A stretch of DNA of 50,872 nt from an uncultured Oscillospiraceae bacterium (GTDB taxonomy: Bacteria > Bacillota > Clostridia > Oscillospirales > Oscillospiraceae): contig CALWXB010000011.1 in NCBI GenBank assembly GCA_944385405.1, positions 1 to 50,872 of the forward strand, in the 5' to 3' direction. Shown here piece by piece: positions 32,611 through 40,757 of this stretch. The notes under the pieces are model-generated. The model was not told the origin of the DNA. It was given only the letters and a program-made list of their open reading frames with translations, and ran no database searches. Every line of letters starts with the position of its first letter. The first letter of the stretch is position 1. The position numbers and the translations under genes are program-made.

Positions 32611-33669
32611 GTGAAAAGCGCGGAAGAGATCTATCAGGAGATGAAGGCGGCCTTCACGCAGAGGGCGGGCTTCGAACCGGGGGAGGGCTGCGATCTGGCG
32701 GTGCGGCTGTGGGCGGCCGCCGCCCAGATCCAGGCGCTGGACCTCCAGGCCCAGTGGGTGCTGGACCAGAGCTTCCCCCAGACGGCGGAGGGGGCGTATC
32801 TGGACCGCCACGCCGCCATGCGGGGCCTTTCCCGGCTGCCTGCCAGCCAGGCGGTGGGGACGCTGCGGTTCTATGTGTCCACCGCCGCCACGGCGGAGCT
32901 GGCCGTTCCGGCGGGGACGGTGTGCATGACCGCCGCGGGCGTGCGGTTCGAGACCACGGCGGAGGCGGTGGTGGAGACCGGCGCCCTCAGCGCCGACGCC
33001 CCCGCCCGGGCGGTGGAGGGCGGCGCGGCGGGCAACGCCCCCGCCGGGGCGGTGTGCATCCTCACGGCGTGCCCGGTGGCGGTGACGGGGTGCTCCAATC
33101 CCGCCGCCTTTACCGGCGGCAGCGACGAAGAAGGCGACGAGGCCCTGCGGGAGCGGATCCTGGAGAGCTACCGCCGCCTGCCCAACGGCGCCAACGCCGC
33201 CTGGTACGAGACCACAGCCCTGTCCCACACCGGCGTGGCCGCCGCAAAGGCCGTGGGCCGGGCCCGGGGCACCGGCACCGTGGACGTGTACATCGCCTCG
33301 GAGCAGGGCATCCCGGAGGAGGCGCTTTTGGAGGAGGTCCGGGCGGACCTGGCGGAGAAGCGGGAGATCGCGGTGGATGTGGCGGTGAAGGCCCCCACGC
33401 CGGTGACGGTGGACGTGGCCGCCGCCCTGGCCGTGGAGGCGGGGGCGGATTTCGCGGCGGTGAAGGCCGCGGCGGAGGAGACCGTGGCGGGGCTTTTCAA
33501 CGGGCGGCTGCTGGGCCTTCCCGTGCGCCTGGCGGAGCTGAGCAGCCGCCTCTACGCCCTGCCCGGCGTGGAGAACTGCCATATCCTGGCCCCGGCGGCG
33601 GACGTGGCGGGAGACGTGACGCGCCTGCCGGTGCTGGGCACGCTGACGGTGACGGAAGCGGAGGCGTGA
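32611..33669 (+). CDS. Baseplate J-like protein (XkdT/gp6-like)
   Basis: 352 residues from GTG 32611 (GAGGAGG site upstream). The N-terminus (SAEEIYQEMKAAFTQRAGFEPGEGCDLAVRLWAAAAQIQALDLQAQWVLDQSFPQTAEGAYLDRHAA) and RLPASQAVGTLRFYVS plus SDEEGDEALRERILESYRRLPNGANAAWYE are characteristic of the baseplate J family, which builds the wedge ring. The gene is complete. Confidence 0.92.
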   Translation: MKSAEEIYQEMKAAFTQRAGFEPGEGCDLAVRLWAAAAQIQALDLQAQWVLDQSFPQTAEGAYLDRHAAMRGLSRLPASQAVGTLRFYVSTAATAELAVPAGTVCMTAAGVRFETTAEAVVETGALSADAPARAVEGGAAGNAPAGAVCILTACPVAVTGCSNPAAFTGGSDEEGDEALRERILESYRRLPNGANAAWYETTALSHTGVAAAKAVGRARGTGTVDVYIASEQGIPEEALLEEVRADLAEKREIAVDVAVKAPTPVTVDVAAALAVEAGADFAAVKAAAEETVAGLFNGRLLGLPVRLAELSSRLYALPGVENCHILAPAADVAGDVTRLPVLGTLTVTEAEA

Positions 33670-33673
33670 GGCG

Positions 33674-34246
33674 ATGTATGAGGCGTATCTGCGGGCGCTG
33701 CTGGCGCCCCTGGGGATCTACGACCTGACGGAAGGAAGCGTCAGCGGCGCGGAGCTCTGCGGCCTGGCCGCGGGGCTGGACGGCGTGTCGGCGGCGCTGG
33801 AGACGGTGGAGCGGGAGAGCCTCACCGCCACGGCGGAGGGAGAGGGACTGGACCGCCGGGAGGCCCTCTTTGCCAGGCGGCCCGCCGCCGTGACGCCGGA
33901 GGAGCGGCGCAAGGCCATCGCCGCCCTGCTGCAGATCGACGGCGACAGCCTCACCCCCGCCGCCATCGACCAGACCATCCTGGGCTGCGGCATCCGGGCC
34001 CGGGCGCTGGAGAGGGGAGAGGGGCGGCTGCGGGTGATCTTCCCCGACGTGGGGGGCCAGCCCCCGGAATTTGAACAGATCCGGGACATCGTCCTGGACA
34101 TCCTGCCCTGCCACCTGGAGGTGGAGTTCTATTTCCGCTACCTGCTCTGGGACGAGTGCGAGCAGCTGGGCTGCACCTGGGACGCCGTGGAGGCGGCGGG
34201 CTACAGCTGGGACCTCTTCCAGATGCTCTCCCCGGAGGAGGCCTGA
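33674..34246 (+). CDS. XkdU/YmfQ-like baseplate protein (DUF2313)
   Basis: 190 residues, the last gene of the phage operon. The opening MYEAYLRALLAPLGIYDLTEGSVSGAELCGLAAGLD and the ending LEVEFYFRYLLWDECEQLGCTWDAVEAAGY are typical of this family, which usually links the baseplate to receptor-binding fibres. Here no fibre or chaperone gene follows; a bidirectional terminator comes 20 bp later. Confidence 0.85.
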   Translation: MYEAYLRALLAPLGIYDLTEGSVSGAELCGLAAGLDGVSAALETVERESLTATAEGEGLDRREALFARRPAAVTPEERRKAIAALLQIDGDSLTPAAIDQTILGCGIRARALERGEGRLRVIFPDVGGQPPEFEQIRDIVLDILPCHLEVEFYFRYLLWDECEQLGCTWDAVEAAGYSWDLFQMLSPEEA

Positions 34247-34265
34247 GGGGCCCGCCGGGGCAGGG

Positions 34266-34305
34266 AAAAAGCGGGACGCGCCCGAAAGGGCGCGTCCCGC
34301 TTTTT
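34266..34305. terminator. Bidirectional terminator closing the phage operon
   Basis: A 13-bp GC stem (34271-34283 with 34288-34300, GAAA loop) is flanked by A5 and T5. It ends both the phage operon (plus) and the SIR2-TPR gene (minus). Confidence 0.88.
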
Positions 34306-34318
34306 GGCGCGTATGGGG

Positions 34319-37075
34319 TCAGGTGTGCTCCGAGAGCTGTTCCAGGGTGGCGTCCAGGCTGCTGCGGTACTGGGCGTTGCCGGGGTCCAGATCCACGGCC
34401 TTCTGCTTCTCGCCGGCGGCCTCCTCGTACCGGCCCAGCTCATGGAGGGTGATGCCCAGGCTGTCGTGGTACTGGGCGTTGCCCGGCTCCAGCTCCACGG
34501 CCCGCCGCTTTTCCGCCAGGGCCTCCTCGTACCGCTCCATGGTGTGGAGGGTCATGCCCAGACTGCTGTGGTAGCGGGCATTGTCGGGGGCCAGCTCCAC
34601 GGCGCGGCGCATTTCCGCTTCGGCCTCCTGGTACCGCTTCAGTGTGTGGAGGGTGATGCCCAGACTGTTGCGGTAGCGGGCATTGCCGGGCTCCAGCTCC
34701 ACGGCGCGGCGCTTTTCGGGCTCGGCCTCCTGGAACCGGTGCAGCTCGCTGATGCTCACGACCACGCTCTTGTGATATTGCGGGTCGTCGGGCTCCAGCT
34801 CCGCGGCGCGGCGCTTTTCCGCCGCGGCCTCTTCATAGCGGCCCATGGCATGGAGGGTGACGCCCAGGCTGTTGCGGTAGCGGGCGTTGTTGGGCTCCAG
34901 CTCCGCGGCGCGGCGCTTTTCGGCCTCGGCCTCCTCATAGCGGCCCATGGCATGGAGGGTGACGCCCAGGTTGTTGTGGTAGAGGGCATTGCCGGGCTCC
35001 AGCTCTACGGCTTGTCTCTTTTCCGCCTCGGCCTCTTCATAGCGGCCCAGCTCGTGGAGGGTGACGCCCAGGTTGTTGCGGTAACGGGCATTGCCGGGCT
35101 CCAGCTTTGCGGCCTGTCTCTTTTCCGCCTCGGCCTCCTCGTAGCGGCCCAGCTCGTGGAGGGTGACGCCCAGACTGTCATGATAGCGGGCATTGCCCGG
35201 CTCCAGCTCCACGGCACGGCGCTTTTCGGCCTCGGCCTCCTCGTACCGCTCCATGACGTGGAGGGAGATGCCCAGGCTGCTGCGGTAGCGGGCGTTGTCG
35301 GGTTCCAGCTCCACGGCACGGCGCTTTTCGGCTTCGGCCTCTTCATAGCGGCCTGTGGCATGGAGGGTGACGCCCAGACTGTCGTGGTAGCGGGCGTTGT
35401 CGGGTTCCAGTTCCACGGCCTTCCGCGTCTCTGCAAGGGCCTCCTCCCGCTTCCGCATCTCATACAGGGTGACGCCCAGGCTCTCGTGGCAGCGGGCGTT
35501 GCCCGGATCCAGCTCCACGGCCCGGCGTTTTTCCGCCTCGGCCTCCTTATAGCGGCCCATGGCATGGAGAGTGACACCCAGACTGTTGCGGTACTGCGCG
35601 TTGTCCGGGTCCAGCTCCAGGGCCTTCCGCTTTTCCGCCTCGGCCTCTTCATAGCGGCCCAGCTCGTGGAGGGTGACGCCCAGGCTGTCGCGGTACTGGG
35701 CGTTGTCCGGGGCCAGCTCCAGGGCCTTCCGCTTTTCCGCCGCGGCTTCTTCATAGCGGTCCAGCTCGTGGAGGGTGACGCCCAGGCTGTCGCGGTACTG
35801 GGCGTTGTCCGGGGCCAGCTCCGCGGCCTTCCGCTTCTCCGCCTCCGCCTCTTCGTACCGGCCCAAGGCGTGGAGGATGACGCCCGCGCCGCTGTGATAG
35901 CGGGGATCATCGGGGACCCGCTCCGTCAGGCCGGTGATCAGCGTCAGGGCGGCGGGATAGTCCTGCTGGGCGAAGAGCGTGAGGAACTGGGAGTATGCCC
36001 CGGCGTTGTCCTCCTGGGGCTCCTGGGGCTCCGGCGTCTCCGTGCTCTCCCGGGCGGCGCACTCCGGCGTCTCCGCGGGCGGGGGCGTGGAGATGGGCGC
36101 GCTGCCCGCCTGCGGCGTGCTCTCGCTGATGTAGCGGTCCGCGCTGTCCAGAAGGGTCTTGTACTGCTCCCGGATCTTGCTGAGGAAGGCCTCCTCCTCC
36201 GGCAGCTGGATGTCCAGCGCACCGCACAGCCGGATCATCACCTGATCGAAGCCTCTGTGGTGGATCAGGAAGCCGTCCGTGCCCTCCAGAAACTCCCGGA
36301 CCCGGCCCTCCGGCGCCTTGTCCCCGTAGAGGAACCAGTAGGGACACGCCCAATCGCCGGTGCGGAACTTCTCCATGTTCTCTTTCCGGCAGAGAAAGTC
36401 CATGACACTTGGGTCGTTGCCGGCGTAGCCCAGGAAGAGGGGGTGGTAGGCGGAGAACACATTGTCCAGCACGGCGTTCCAGTTCTCGTGCAGGTGGCTC
36501 AGCTCCTCGGGGCTGCTGATGGGGCTGAGCAGGAGGTCCCGGTGGATCTTGATGACGGTGGGCCGGGAGATCTGCCGCGTGGCGTAGGGGGCCAGACGCT
36601 CGTGGCCGATGACCATGGGCATGGTCTGGGCGTACTGGACCAGACAGTCCTCCGTGAGGTGGTCGAAGTTGGTGGTGATCACCACGTTGTGGATGCTGCC
36701 GGCCATCAGCAGGGCCAGGTGGACATAGCCGCAGCTGGGCCGCGCCTTCTCCATCATCCGCTCCAGGAAGTTGTAGCCGTCCCGGTACCGCTCCCCGTCG
36801 TCCCGGGCAAAGCGCCGGGCGTAGTATTGGCTGTAAAAGCCGTACTTGTTCTCGGGGGTGATGCCGGTCTCCTGCTTCCACCGGGCGTGCTCCTCCGGGT
36901 TGCGCACCTCCAGCTCCCGGTCCCACTGGTTCACCAGCTCCTCGCCGGTCTTGATGCCAGAGGCCTTGGAGGCCCCCGCCCCCAGCACGAAGCAGAATCT
37001 CCGGGGGTAAGAGCCGCCGGAGACGGATTGGAATTCCTGGAGGAAGCCCTCCAGGGAGATGGTGGTGTAGGACAT
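34319..37075 (-). CDS. SIR2-domain protein with long TPR array
   Basis: 918 residues from ATG 37075 (GGGAGG 7 bp upstream). The N-terminal SIR2 domain (about 1-300) has the NAD-site motif LGAGASKASG (31-40), TTNFDHL (134-140) and KIHRD (176-180) with the catalytic-type His178. An acidic Pro/Glu linker (about 305-350) leads to 15 complete 34-residue tetratricopeptide repeats plus a partial one (388-918), consensus YEEAEAEKRRAVELEPDNAR. SIR2 domains in bacteria often degrade NAD+ in anti-phage defence (Thoeris ThsA, SIR2-HerA, DSR); a sensor role for the TPRs is inference. It lies convergent to the phage operon and has its own promoter. Confidence 0.9.
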   Translation of the reverse strand: MSYTTISLEGFLQEFQSVSGGSYPRRFCFVLGAGASKASGIKTGEELVNQWDRELEVRNPEEHARWKQETGITPENKYGFYSQYYARRFARDDGERYRDGYNFLERMMEKARPSCGYVHLALLMAGSIHNVVITTNFDHLTEDCLVQYAQTMPMVIGHERLAPYATRQISRPTVIKIHRDLLLSPISSPEELSHLHENWNAVLDNVFSAYHPLFLGYAGNDPSVMDFLCRKENMEKFRTGDWACPYWFLYGDKAPEGRVREFLEGTDGFLIHHRGFDQVMIRLCGALDIQLPEEEAFLSKIREQYKTLLDSADRYISESTPQAGSAPISTPPPAETPECAARESTETPEPQEPQEDNAGAYSQFLTLFAQQDYPAALTLITGLTERVPDDPRYHSGAGVILHALGRYEEAEAEKRKAAELAPDNAQYRDSLGVTLHELDRYEEAAAEKRKALELAPDNAQYRDSLGVTLHELGRYEEAEAEKRKALELDPDNAQYRNSLGVTLHAMGRYKEAEAEKRRAVELDPGNARCHESLGVTLYEMRKREEALAETRKAVELEPDNARYHDSLGVTLHATGRYEEAEAEKRRAVELEPDNARYRSSLGISLHVMERYEEAEAEKRRAVELEPGNARYHDSLGVTLHELGRYEEAEAEKRQAAKLEPGNARYRNNLGVTLHELGRYEEAEAEKRQAVELEPGNALYHNNLGVTLHAMGRYEEAEAEKRRAAELEPNNARYRNSLGVTLHAMGRYEEAAAEKRRAAELEPDDPQYHKSVVVSISELHRFQEAEPEKRRAVELEPGNARYRNSLGITLHTLKRYQEAEAEMRRAVELAPDNARYHSSLGMTLHTMERYEEALAEKRRAVELEPGNAQYHDSLGITLHELGRYEEAAGEKQKAVDLDPGNAQYRSSLDATLEQLSEHT
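34322..35914 (-). repeat. Tandem 102-bp repeats coding the TPR array
   Basis: About 15.6 copies of a 102-bp unit encode 34-residue TPRs. Copies are highly similar at DNA level (for example the recurring tract for LGVTLHELGRYEEAEAEKR), so unequal recombination could change copy number. The similarity is coding repeat, not CRISPR: there are no unique spacers. Confidence 0.9.
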
Positions 37076-37145
37076 GCGCATCCCTCCCGGATCCGGATCC
37101 CCGGGGAACAAGGCGGCGTCCCGCCGGGGACCGTCATTTTTTCCC

Positions 37146-37174
37146 ATTATACCAGACGGCGCGGATTTTGGCAA
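37146..37174 (-). promoter_or_regulatory. Promoter of the SIR2-TPR gene
   Basis: On the minus strand TTGCCA (37169-37174), a 17-bp spacer and a perfect TATAAT (37146-37151) preceded by TCTGG, about 70 bp upstream of the start codon. Confidence 0.75.
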
Positions 37175-37222
37175 ATTTTGCGGCGGCTGTTTTGGAGATA
37201 AGGGGACCCGCCCATGGGACAG

Positions 37223-37255
37223 AAAAAGCCGGAGCAAGCAGTCGCTTGCTCCGGC
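37223..37255 (-). terminator. Terminator of the disrupted tRNA-Ser
   Basis: A 12-bp stem (37228-37239 with 37244-37255) has an A5 run on plus (37223-37227), directly after the CCA end of the tRNA-Ser fragment on the minus strand. Confidence 0.8.
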
Positions 37256-37256
37256 G

Positions 37257-37312
37257 TGGCGCAGCGGGAGGGATTCGAACCCTCGTGGGATTGCTCCCAA
37301 ACTGATTTCGAG
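37257..37312 (-). pseudogene. 3' half of a tRNA-Ser, broken in the anticodon loop (left attachment scar)
   Basis: The minus strand contains a tRNA 3' half: anticodon loop CTCGAAA, stem TCAGT, variable arm GGGA-GCAA-TCCC, T-arm GAGGG-TTCGAAT-CCCTC, acceptor strand CCGCTGC, discriminator G and CCA. Upstream of the loop no pairing 5' half exists; the sequence changes abruptly to the mobile element. It keeps its own terminator, so this is a genuine tRNA locus cut by an integration. Together with element genes to the right it marks the left boundary of the integrated element. Confidence 0.8.
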
Positions 37313-37375
37313 GGGAATCGTGCATAAAATCAGGGTATGTATCGGCACGTTTTCCTTTATGGTTTGATGGGGATG

Positions 37376-37420
37376 ACGCCCCGGACGGGGGAGGTTCACG
37401 CTTCTTCCCATCCGGGGCGT
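37376..37420 (-). other. Inverted repeat near the left end
   Basis: Ten-base arms (37376-37385 and 37411-37420) with a 25-nt gap lie between the tRNA scar and the arm-type repeats. It might end transcription of the 636-residue protein gene, but no U run follows, so its role is open. Confidence 0.3.
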
Positions 37421-37451
37421 TTGACCCAGGATTTCGCGTTCGTTCAGCTCC

Positions 37452-37470
37452 GGCACCATTCGGGCACCAT
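37452..37470 (+). repeat. Left arm-type repeats GGCACCAT x2
   Basis: GGCACCAT occurs at 37452-37459 and 37463-37470, spaced 11 bp (one helical turn). The same octamer family recurs at the right end. Such phased direct repeats near both ends are typical of integrase arm-binding sites. Confidence 0.6.
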
Positions 37471-37484
37471 GGCGCCCGAATGGG

Positions 37485-39395
37485 TCATGTGGCGGGGCCC
37501 GCAGCCTCTGCATCTGCGATCTCCTCCAGAACCGTCTGGAGCGCGCCCGTCATCTCCGTATCGTCAGGCAGCGGAACGATCTCCCGCTGGGCTGCTCTGT
37601 GTTCCACGATGGGAAGAATGATCGTGCGGGCAAAGGCCTCCCGGTCACTGCTGGCAAACATCTCCTTGAGTACCTTGCCGTCCAGCTTTTCGCTGAGACG
37701 GTCCGCGCATTTTTCCGCCTCCTTGTGATTCAGCAGGTACTCGTCAGAGACATCCTGGAACACCTTCTGCAGAATCCGGACCATCTCCTCCGCGTCGTCC
37801 TCTGCCACGGCATCAGCCGCCTTTCCGGCAATGCCGCCCAGAATAGCCCCACCGGACAAAGAGCCCAGTACACCGCCCACGGCTGTACCGGCACCGGGAA
37901 CGACCAGACTGCCTGCCGCCGCACCGGCCATCCATCCACCTGTGCCGCCGGCCACTGTCCCGGCGGTGCCGGCCAGATTTTTCATCAGCTGCTTTGCGGA
38001 GATCCTCCCCCGGAAGATGTCCACCACATCCGCCGACGAAAGCACTACCACAGTCACGCCTGCCGTCACCGCATTGCCGCGGAGGAGTTTTGCCGCGCTC
38101 TTCATAGCCGCTGCGCCATAGATCGGCTTTGCACCGGCGCGGAAAGCATTGATCAGTACTGCCGACGCCTTGGATCCCATCAGCCGGACCACTGCCTCCG
38201 ATCCGCCCACCATGGCGCTGTTGAGGCCGGCTTTCAGCAGCTGGCTGGACAGCACACTGGTGATAAAGGCGGTGCCGCCCACCTTCAGACCGGAATAAGT
38301 TGCGTTTTTCAGGGAGATCTGAAAATCCTCCCCATCCCAAACCGAGGTGGCAAAGGTGAGCATCGCGGTGACACCAAAGGCAGAGGTGGCAATGACGGCT
38401 CCGTTGACCGCATCGTATGTGATGGATTCCACCGTGCCGGCTTTGGCGATATTCCGGGCCTGCCGGTATGTGAAATGTCCCCTGCGCACCAGATTGGTTG
38501 CCTCATTGGGATCGGTGACGCCCGGCACCTGGCCGTTTTCAATCTTTCTTGCCATGGTCTTCACGGCAGTATCATAAATTTCCTGATCTGCCGGGACCTC
38601 GATCTGCATGGGCTTCCCGCCCTGCATATACCGGAAAGTCCCCTTGCCTTCCGCTTCAAAGCACTCGTTGATGCACCGGGTGCCGGTGGCGCAGTATTTC
38701 GACTGGATGCAGATCCCGTCCACGATCCGGTCCGCTCCGTTTTTGGCGTTGTCGTCGCCGACGATCCGTGCGTCGTGTCCCGTGATCCGGTCCACCAGAT
38801 CGTTGGCCCGTTCCGCTGCGAAGCCATGTCCCTGGCTTGCATGGAACCGCTCCTCGTCGTAGAGCTTGTTGACGGTCCCGTAAGCCCCGGTGGATAACCC
38901 TGCGGCCTCCACTCCCGGGGCCTTTTTCTGCTGGGCTGCAGCTACCTGCGCATTGCCTGCCGGCGCATGTTCCAGCCGGAGGATCTCACGGAAGAATTCG
39001 CAAAGCGGCGTTTTTCGCAGCAGCGGGCTTTTCCACTCAACGGCTGTTCCGTCCTTCATCCGGAAATGCAGGGTGCGGTCCGCGTCCTTGCGCTTTTCCC
39101 AGCCTGTCACGAACACGTCCTCGATCTCATCGTACCAGAGTTTTTGGGGGCTCTCCAACGTTGCCAGATAGTATACCTTCTCATCAGTGAACAGATATCC
39201 GTTTTTCCCGGACCCTGCAAGGGTGGTATCCAGAAATCCGATGGCCGTTTCCCGCACGGCGCCGGAGGCAAATTTTTCCGTGGCATTTGCCCACTGCCGG
39301 TCTGTGATGTTTCCGGCCTTCACTGCGCCCGAGATGGTCAGGCTGCAGAGACAGTATCTCTCAAATGCCGCAGCCTTTTCGTTATGGGTATTCAC
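37485..39395 (-). CDS. Membrane protein with PH-like N-domain and possible nuclease motif (unknown)
   Basis: 636 residues from GTG 39395 (GGAGG 10 bp upstream). The N-terminal 140 residues look like a bacterial PH-type domain (GYLFTDEKVYYLATLESPQKLWYDEIEDVFV). The middle has a conserved-looking block GHGFAAERANDL (about 189-200) and KNGADRIVDGICIQSKY (218-234), where D226 and the Gln-x-Lys (231-233) could form a variant PD-(D/E)XK nuclease core; this is inference. The C-terminal half has several hydrophobic helices and a Gly-zipper segment (about 475-530), then an acidic helical tail. Third gene of a WYL-regulated cassette. I do not know an assigned function. Confidence 0.75.
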   Translation of the reverse strand: MNTHNEKAAAFERYCLCSLTISGAVKAGNITDRQWANATEKFASGAVRETAIGFLDTTLAGSGKNGYLFTDEKVYYLATLESPQKLWYDEIEDVFVTGWEKRKDADRTLHFRMKDGTAVEWKSPLLRKTPLCEFFREILRLEHAPAGNAQVAAAQQKKAPGVEAAGLSTGAYGTVNKLYDEERFHASQGHGFAAERANDLVDRITGHDARIVGDDNAKNGADRIVDGICIQSKYCATGTRCINECFEAEGKGTFRYMQGGKPMQIEVPADQEIYDTAVKTMARKIENGQVPGVTDPNEATNLVRRGHFTYRQARNIAKAGTVESITYDAVNGAVIATSAFGVTAMLTFATSVWDGEDFQISLKNATYSGLKVGGTAFITSVLSSQLLKAGLNSAMVGGSEAVVRLMGSKASAVLINAFRAGAKPIYGAAAMKSAAKLLRGNAVTAGVTVVVLSSADVVDIFRGRISAKQLMKNLAGTAGTVAGGTGGWMAGAAAGSLVVPGAGTAVGGVLGSLSGGAILGGIAGKAADAVAEDDAEEMVRILQKVFQDVSDEYLLNHKEAEKCADRLSEKLDGKVLKEMFASSDREAFARTIILPIVEHRAAQREIVPLPDDTEMTGALQTVLEEIADAEAAGPAT

Positions 39396-39410
39396 GCATA
39401 CATTCCTCCC

Positions 39411-39755
39411 TCAACATTCCCATTCTTTCTGTATGGCAGCCGCCTGCGATTCTGCATAGCGGTGCATGACCTCCTGGAGGTAGAATCCATGGAGTATCTT
39501 TTTTCCGTCCGGATCTCCAAACGCATCTCTGGCCGCCCGGTCTGCCTCCGACCAGAGCGTCGGGCGGACCGCCGCCAGCGGACAGTCGATCAGGCCGGTA
39601 TCCGCCAGCACCTGATCTACCTGCGCGTCGATCCGTTCCCGCGTTTCCCGGATCAGCTCCCGTTTCCGCTGGAAGGAAGCAAACAGGGGAAAATCCAGTG
39701 TTTCCGTACTCCGGATGATGGCTTGAAGCCTTTCTTGTATGGATGCCCGGTCCAT
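39411..39755 (-). CDS. Small helical protein of unknown function
   Basis: 114 residues from ATG 39755 (GAGAGGAGG site). It is charged and helical (MDRASIQERLQAIIRSTETLDFPLFASFQRKRELIRETRERIDAQVDQVL), ending KEWEC; no membrane segment or motif. It lies 15 bp before the 636-residue protein gene and 53 bp after the WYL gene on the same strand, so it is probably co-expressed and might be a partner or inhibitor of the larger protein. The family was not recognised. Confidence 0.65.
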   Translation of the reverse strand: MDRASIQERLQAIIRSTETLDFPLFASFQRKRELIRETRERIDAQVDQVLADTGLIDCPLAAVRPTLWSEADRAARDAFGDPDGKKILHGFYLQEVMHRYAESQAAAIQKEWEC

Positions 39756-39808
39756 ACCGCACGCCTCCTCTCCATTTTCACAGTCTTGGGATCCCTTTTG
39801 CCGGCTGC

Positions 39809-40738
39809 TCATCTGCAGACTTCCACATATTCCCCCTGGCTGCGCAGCCACATCTCGATGCCCTTCCCGAAGACCTCCGCCCGGATCTCCCAGCATCCAC
39901 CGCGCCGGCTGAGGATCTCCGCCGTGGGCAGACGGTCCAGGACCGCCTCCACCGATGGACCTTTATAGAGGAAGCGCACCGTCTGCAGCTTCCCGCCGTA
40001 CATGAACTGCACGCGCTTGCGGAACTCTCCCTCGGAAAAGCGGCGGCTGTACGGGACGGAGAAGTGTTCGTCCAGCACCCGGACGGACTCCAGCCGGTCC
40101 ACCCGGTAGATGGTGGGCGAGAGGTCCTCCGGATCTTCAAAATGTGCGGCGCGGTCGATATCTTCGATGAATGCCGTGAGATAGAAATAGTATTCGGAAA
40201 ACAGCAGCCCCACCGGCTGGAGCCGCCGCTGCTTACAGGCCCCCGTCTGGGTGCGGTACGCCGCTTCGATGACGGAATGGCTCCGGACGGCCTGCCCAAG
40301 GGTCCACAGGCGCTCCGCCAGGCGTACCCCGTGGCGGGGCTGGATGTAATACAGCCGCTCGTTGGCCAGGATCTTCTCCAGCGCGGCCCGCTGCTGCGGC
40401 GGCGCGCATCGCGCCAGCAGCTTGCGCAGGATGCCGTCCATTTCCTCTTTCGGCAGACAGCGGCTGTCCAGCAGGACCTTGCAAACCGCCAGCAGCTCCC
40501 CGCAGGAGAGGACGTCCTCCGCACCGTATTCCAGCTCATAGCGCCGGGTATTCCGGGTATAGCGGATCTGTGCCGGCGGCACCTCCCCGGCAAAAAACGT
40601 CCGCAGGGTTTCGATATCCCGCTGGATGCTCCGGGGATCCACCCCGAACCGGGCGGCCGCCTCCTGCTTTTGGATCCCGCCGCCCCGGGTCAGGGCCTGA
40701 TAGAGATACAGCAGGCGGGTGTTCTTGTCAGTCTCCAT
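39809..40738 (-). CDS. WYL-domain transcriptional regulator (HTH-WYL-WCX)
   Basis: 309 residues from ATG 40738 (AGGAGGTG site). The N-terminal winged HTH (about 10-65: NTRLLYLYQALTRGGGIQKQEAAARFGVDPRSIQRDIETLRTFF) is followed by a WYL ligand domain (about 130-220) and a C-terminal WCX-like extension. This is the architecture of BrxR/CapW regulators, which repress defence operons by binding inverted repeats. Such an inverted repeat overlaps its own promoter (40773-40791). It heads an operon with the 114- and 636-residue protein genes. Confidence 0.88.
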   Translation of the reverse strand: METDKNTRLLYLYQALTRGGGIQKQEAAARFGVDPRSIQRDIETLRTFFAGEVPPAQIRYTRNTRRYELEYGAEDVLSCGELLAVCKVLLDSRCLPKEEMDGILRKLLARCAPPQQRAALEKILANERLYYIQPRHGVRLAERLWTLGQAVRSHSVIEAAYRTQTGACKQRRLQPVGLLFSEYYFYLTAFIEDIDRAAHFEDPEDLSPTIYRVDRLESVRVLDEHFSVPYSRRFSEGEFRKRVQFMYGGKLQTVRFLYKGPSVEAVLDRLPTAEILSRRGGCWEIRAEVFGKGIEMWLRSQGEYVEVCR

Positions 40739-40757
40739 CCCGTCACCTCCTGCCTGC

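Larger units (their letters stand above)
21617..34246 (+). mobile_element. PBSX-like phage head-to-baseplate operon, domesticated or defective
   Basis: Eighteen tightly packed or overlapping genes on one strand run in the order small terminase, large terminase, portal, protease, decoration, capsid, connectors, sheath, tube, chaperone, an odd Ala-rich protein, LysM, hub, spike, gp25, baseplate J and a DUF2313-type protein. The cluster is bracketed by terminators at 21480-21519 and 34266-34305. It has no integrase, repressor, replication, holin, endolysin or tail-fibre gene, and base composition and codon use match the host. This fits a remnant, a PBSX-type particle or a gene-transfer-agent-like system; which one cannot be settled from sequence. 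Confidence 0.85.

Noticed and set aside
34322-35914. Regular repeats that could suggest a CRISPR array
   Set aside because: The 102-bp units are contiguous coding TPRs with no unique spacers and no leader or cas genes.
34304-37201. 965-residue plus-strand frame with repeated LQLHG-type units
   Set aside because: It is the complement of the TPR array; the SIR2-TPR frame has a promoter, ribosome site and recognisable domains.
37257-37312. A complete tRNA-Ser
   Set aside because: Only the 3' half is present; upstream sequence cannot form D-arm or acceptor pairing.
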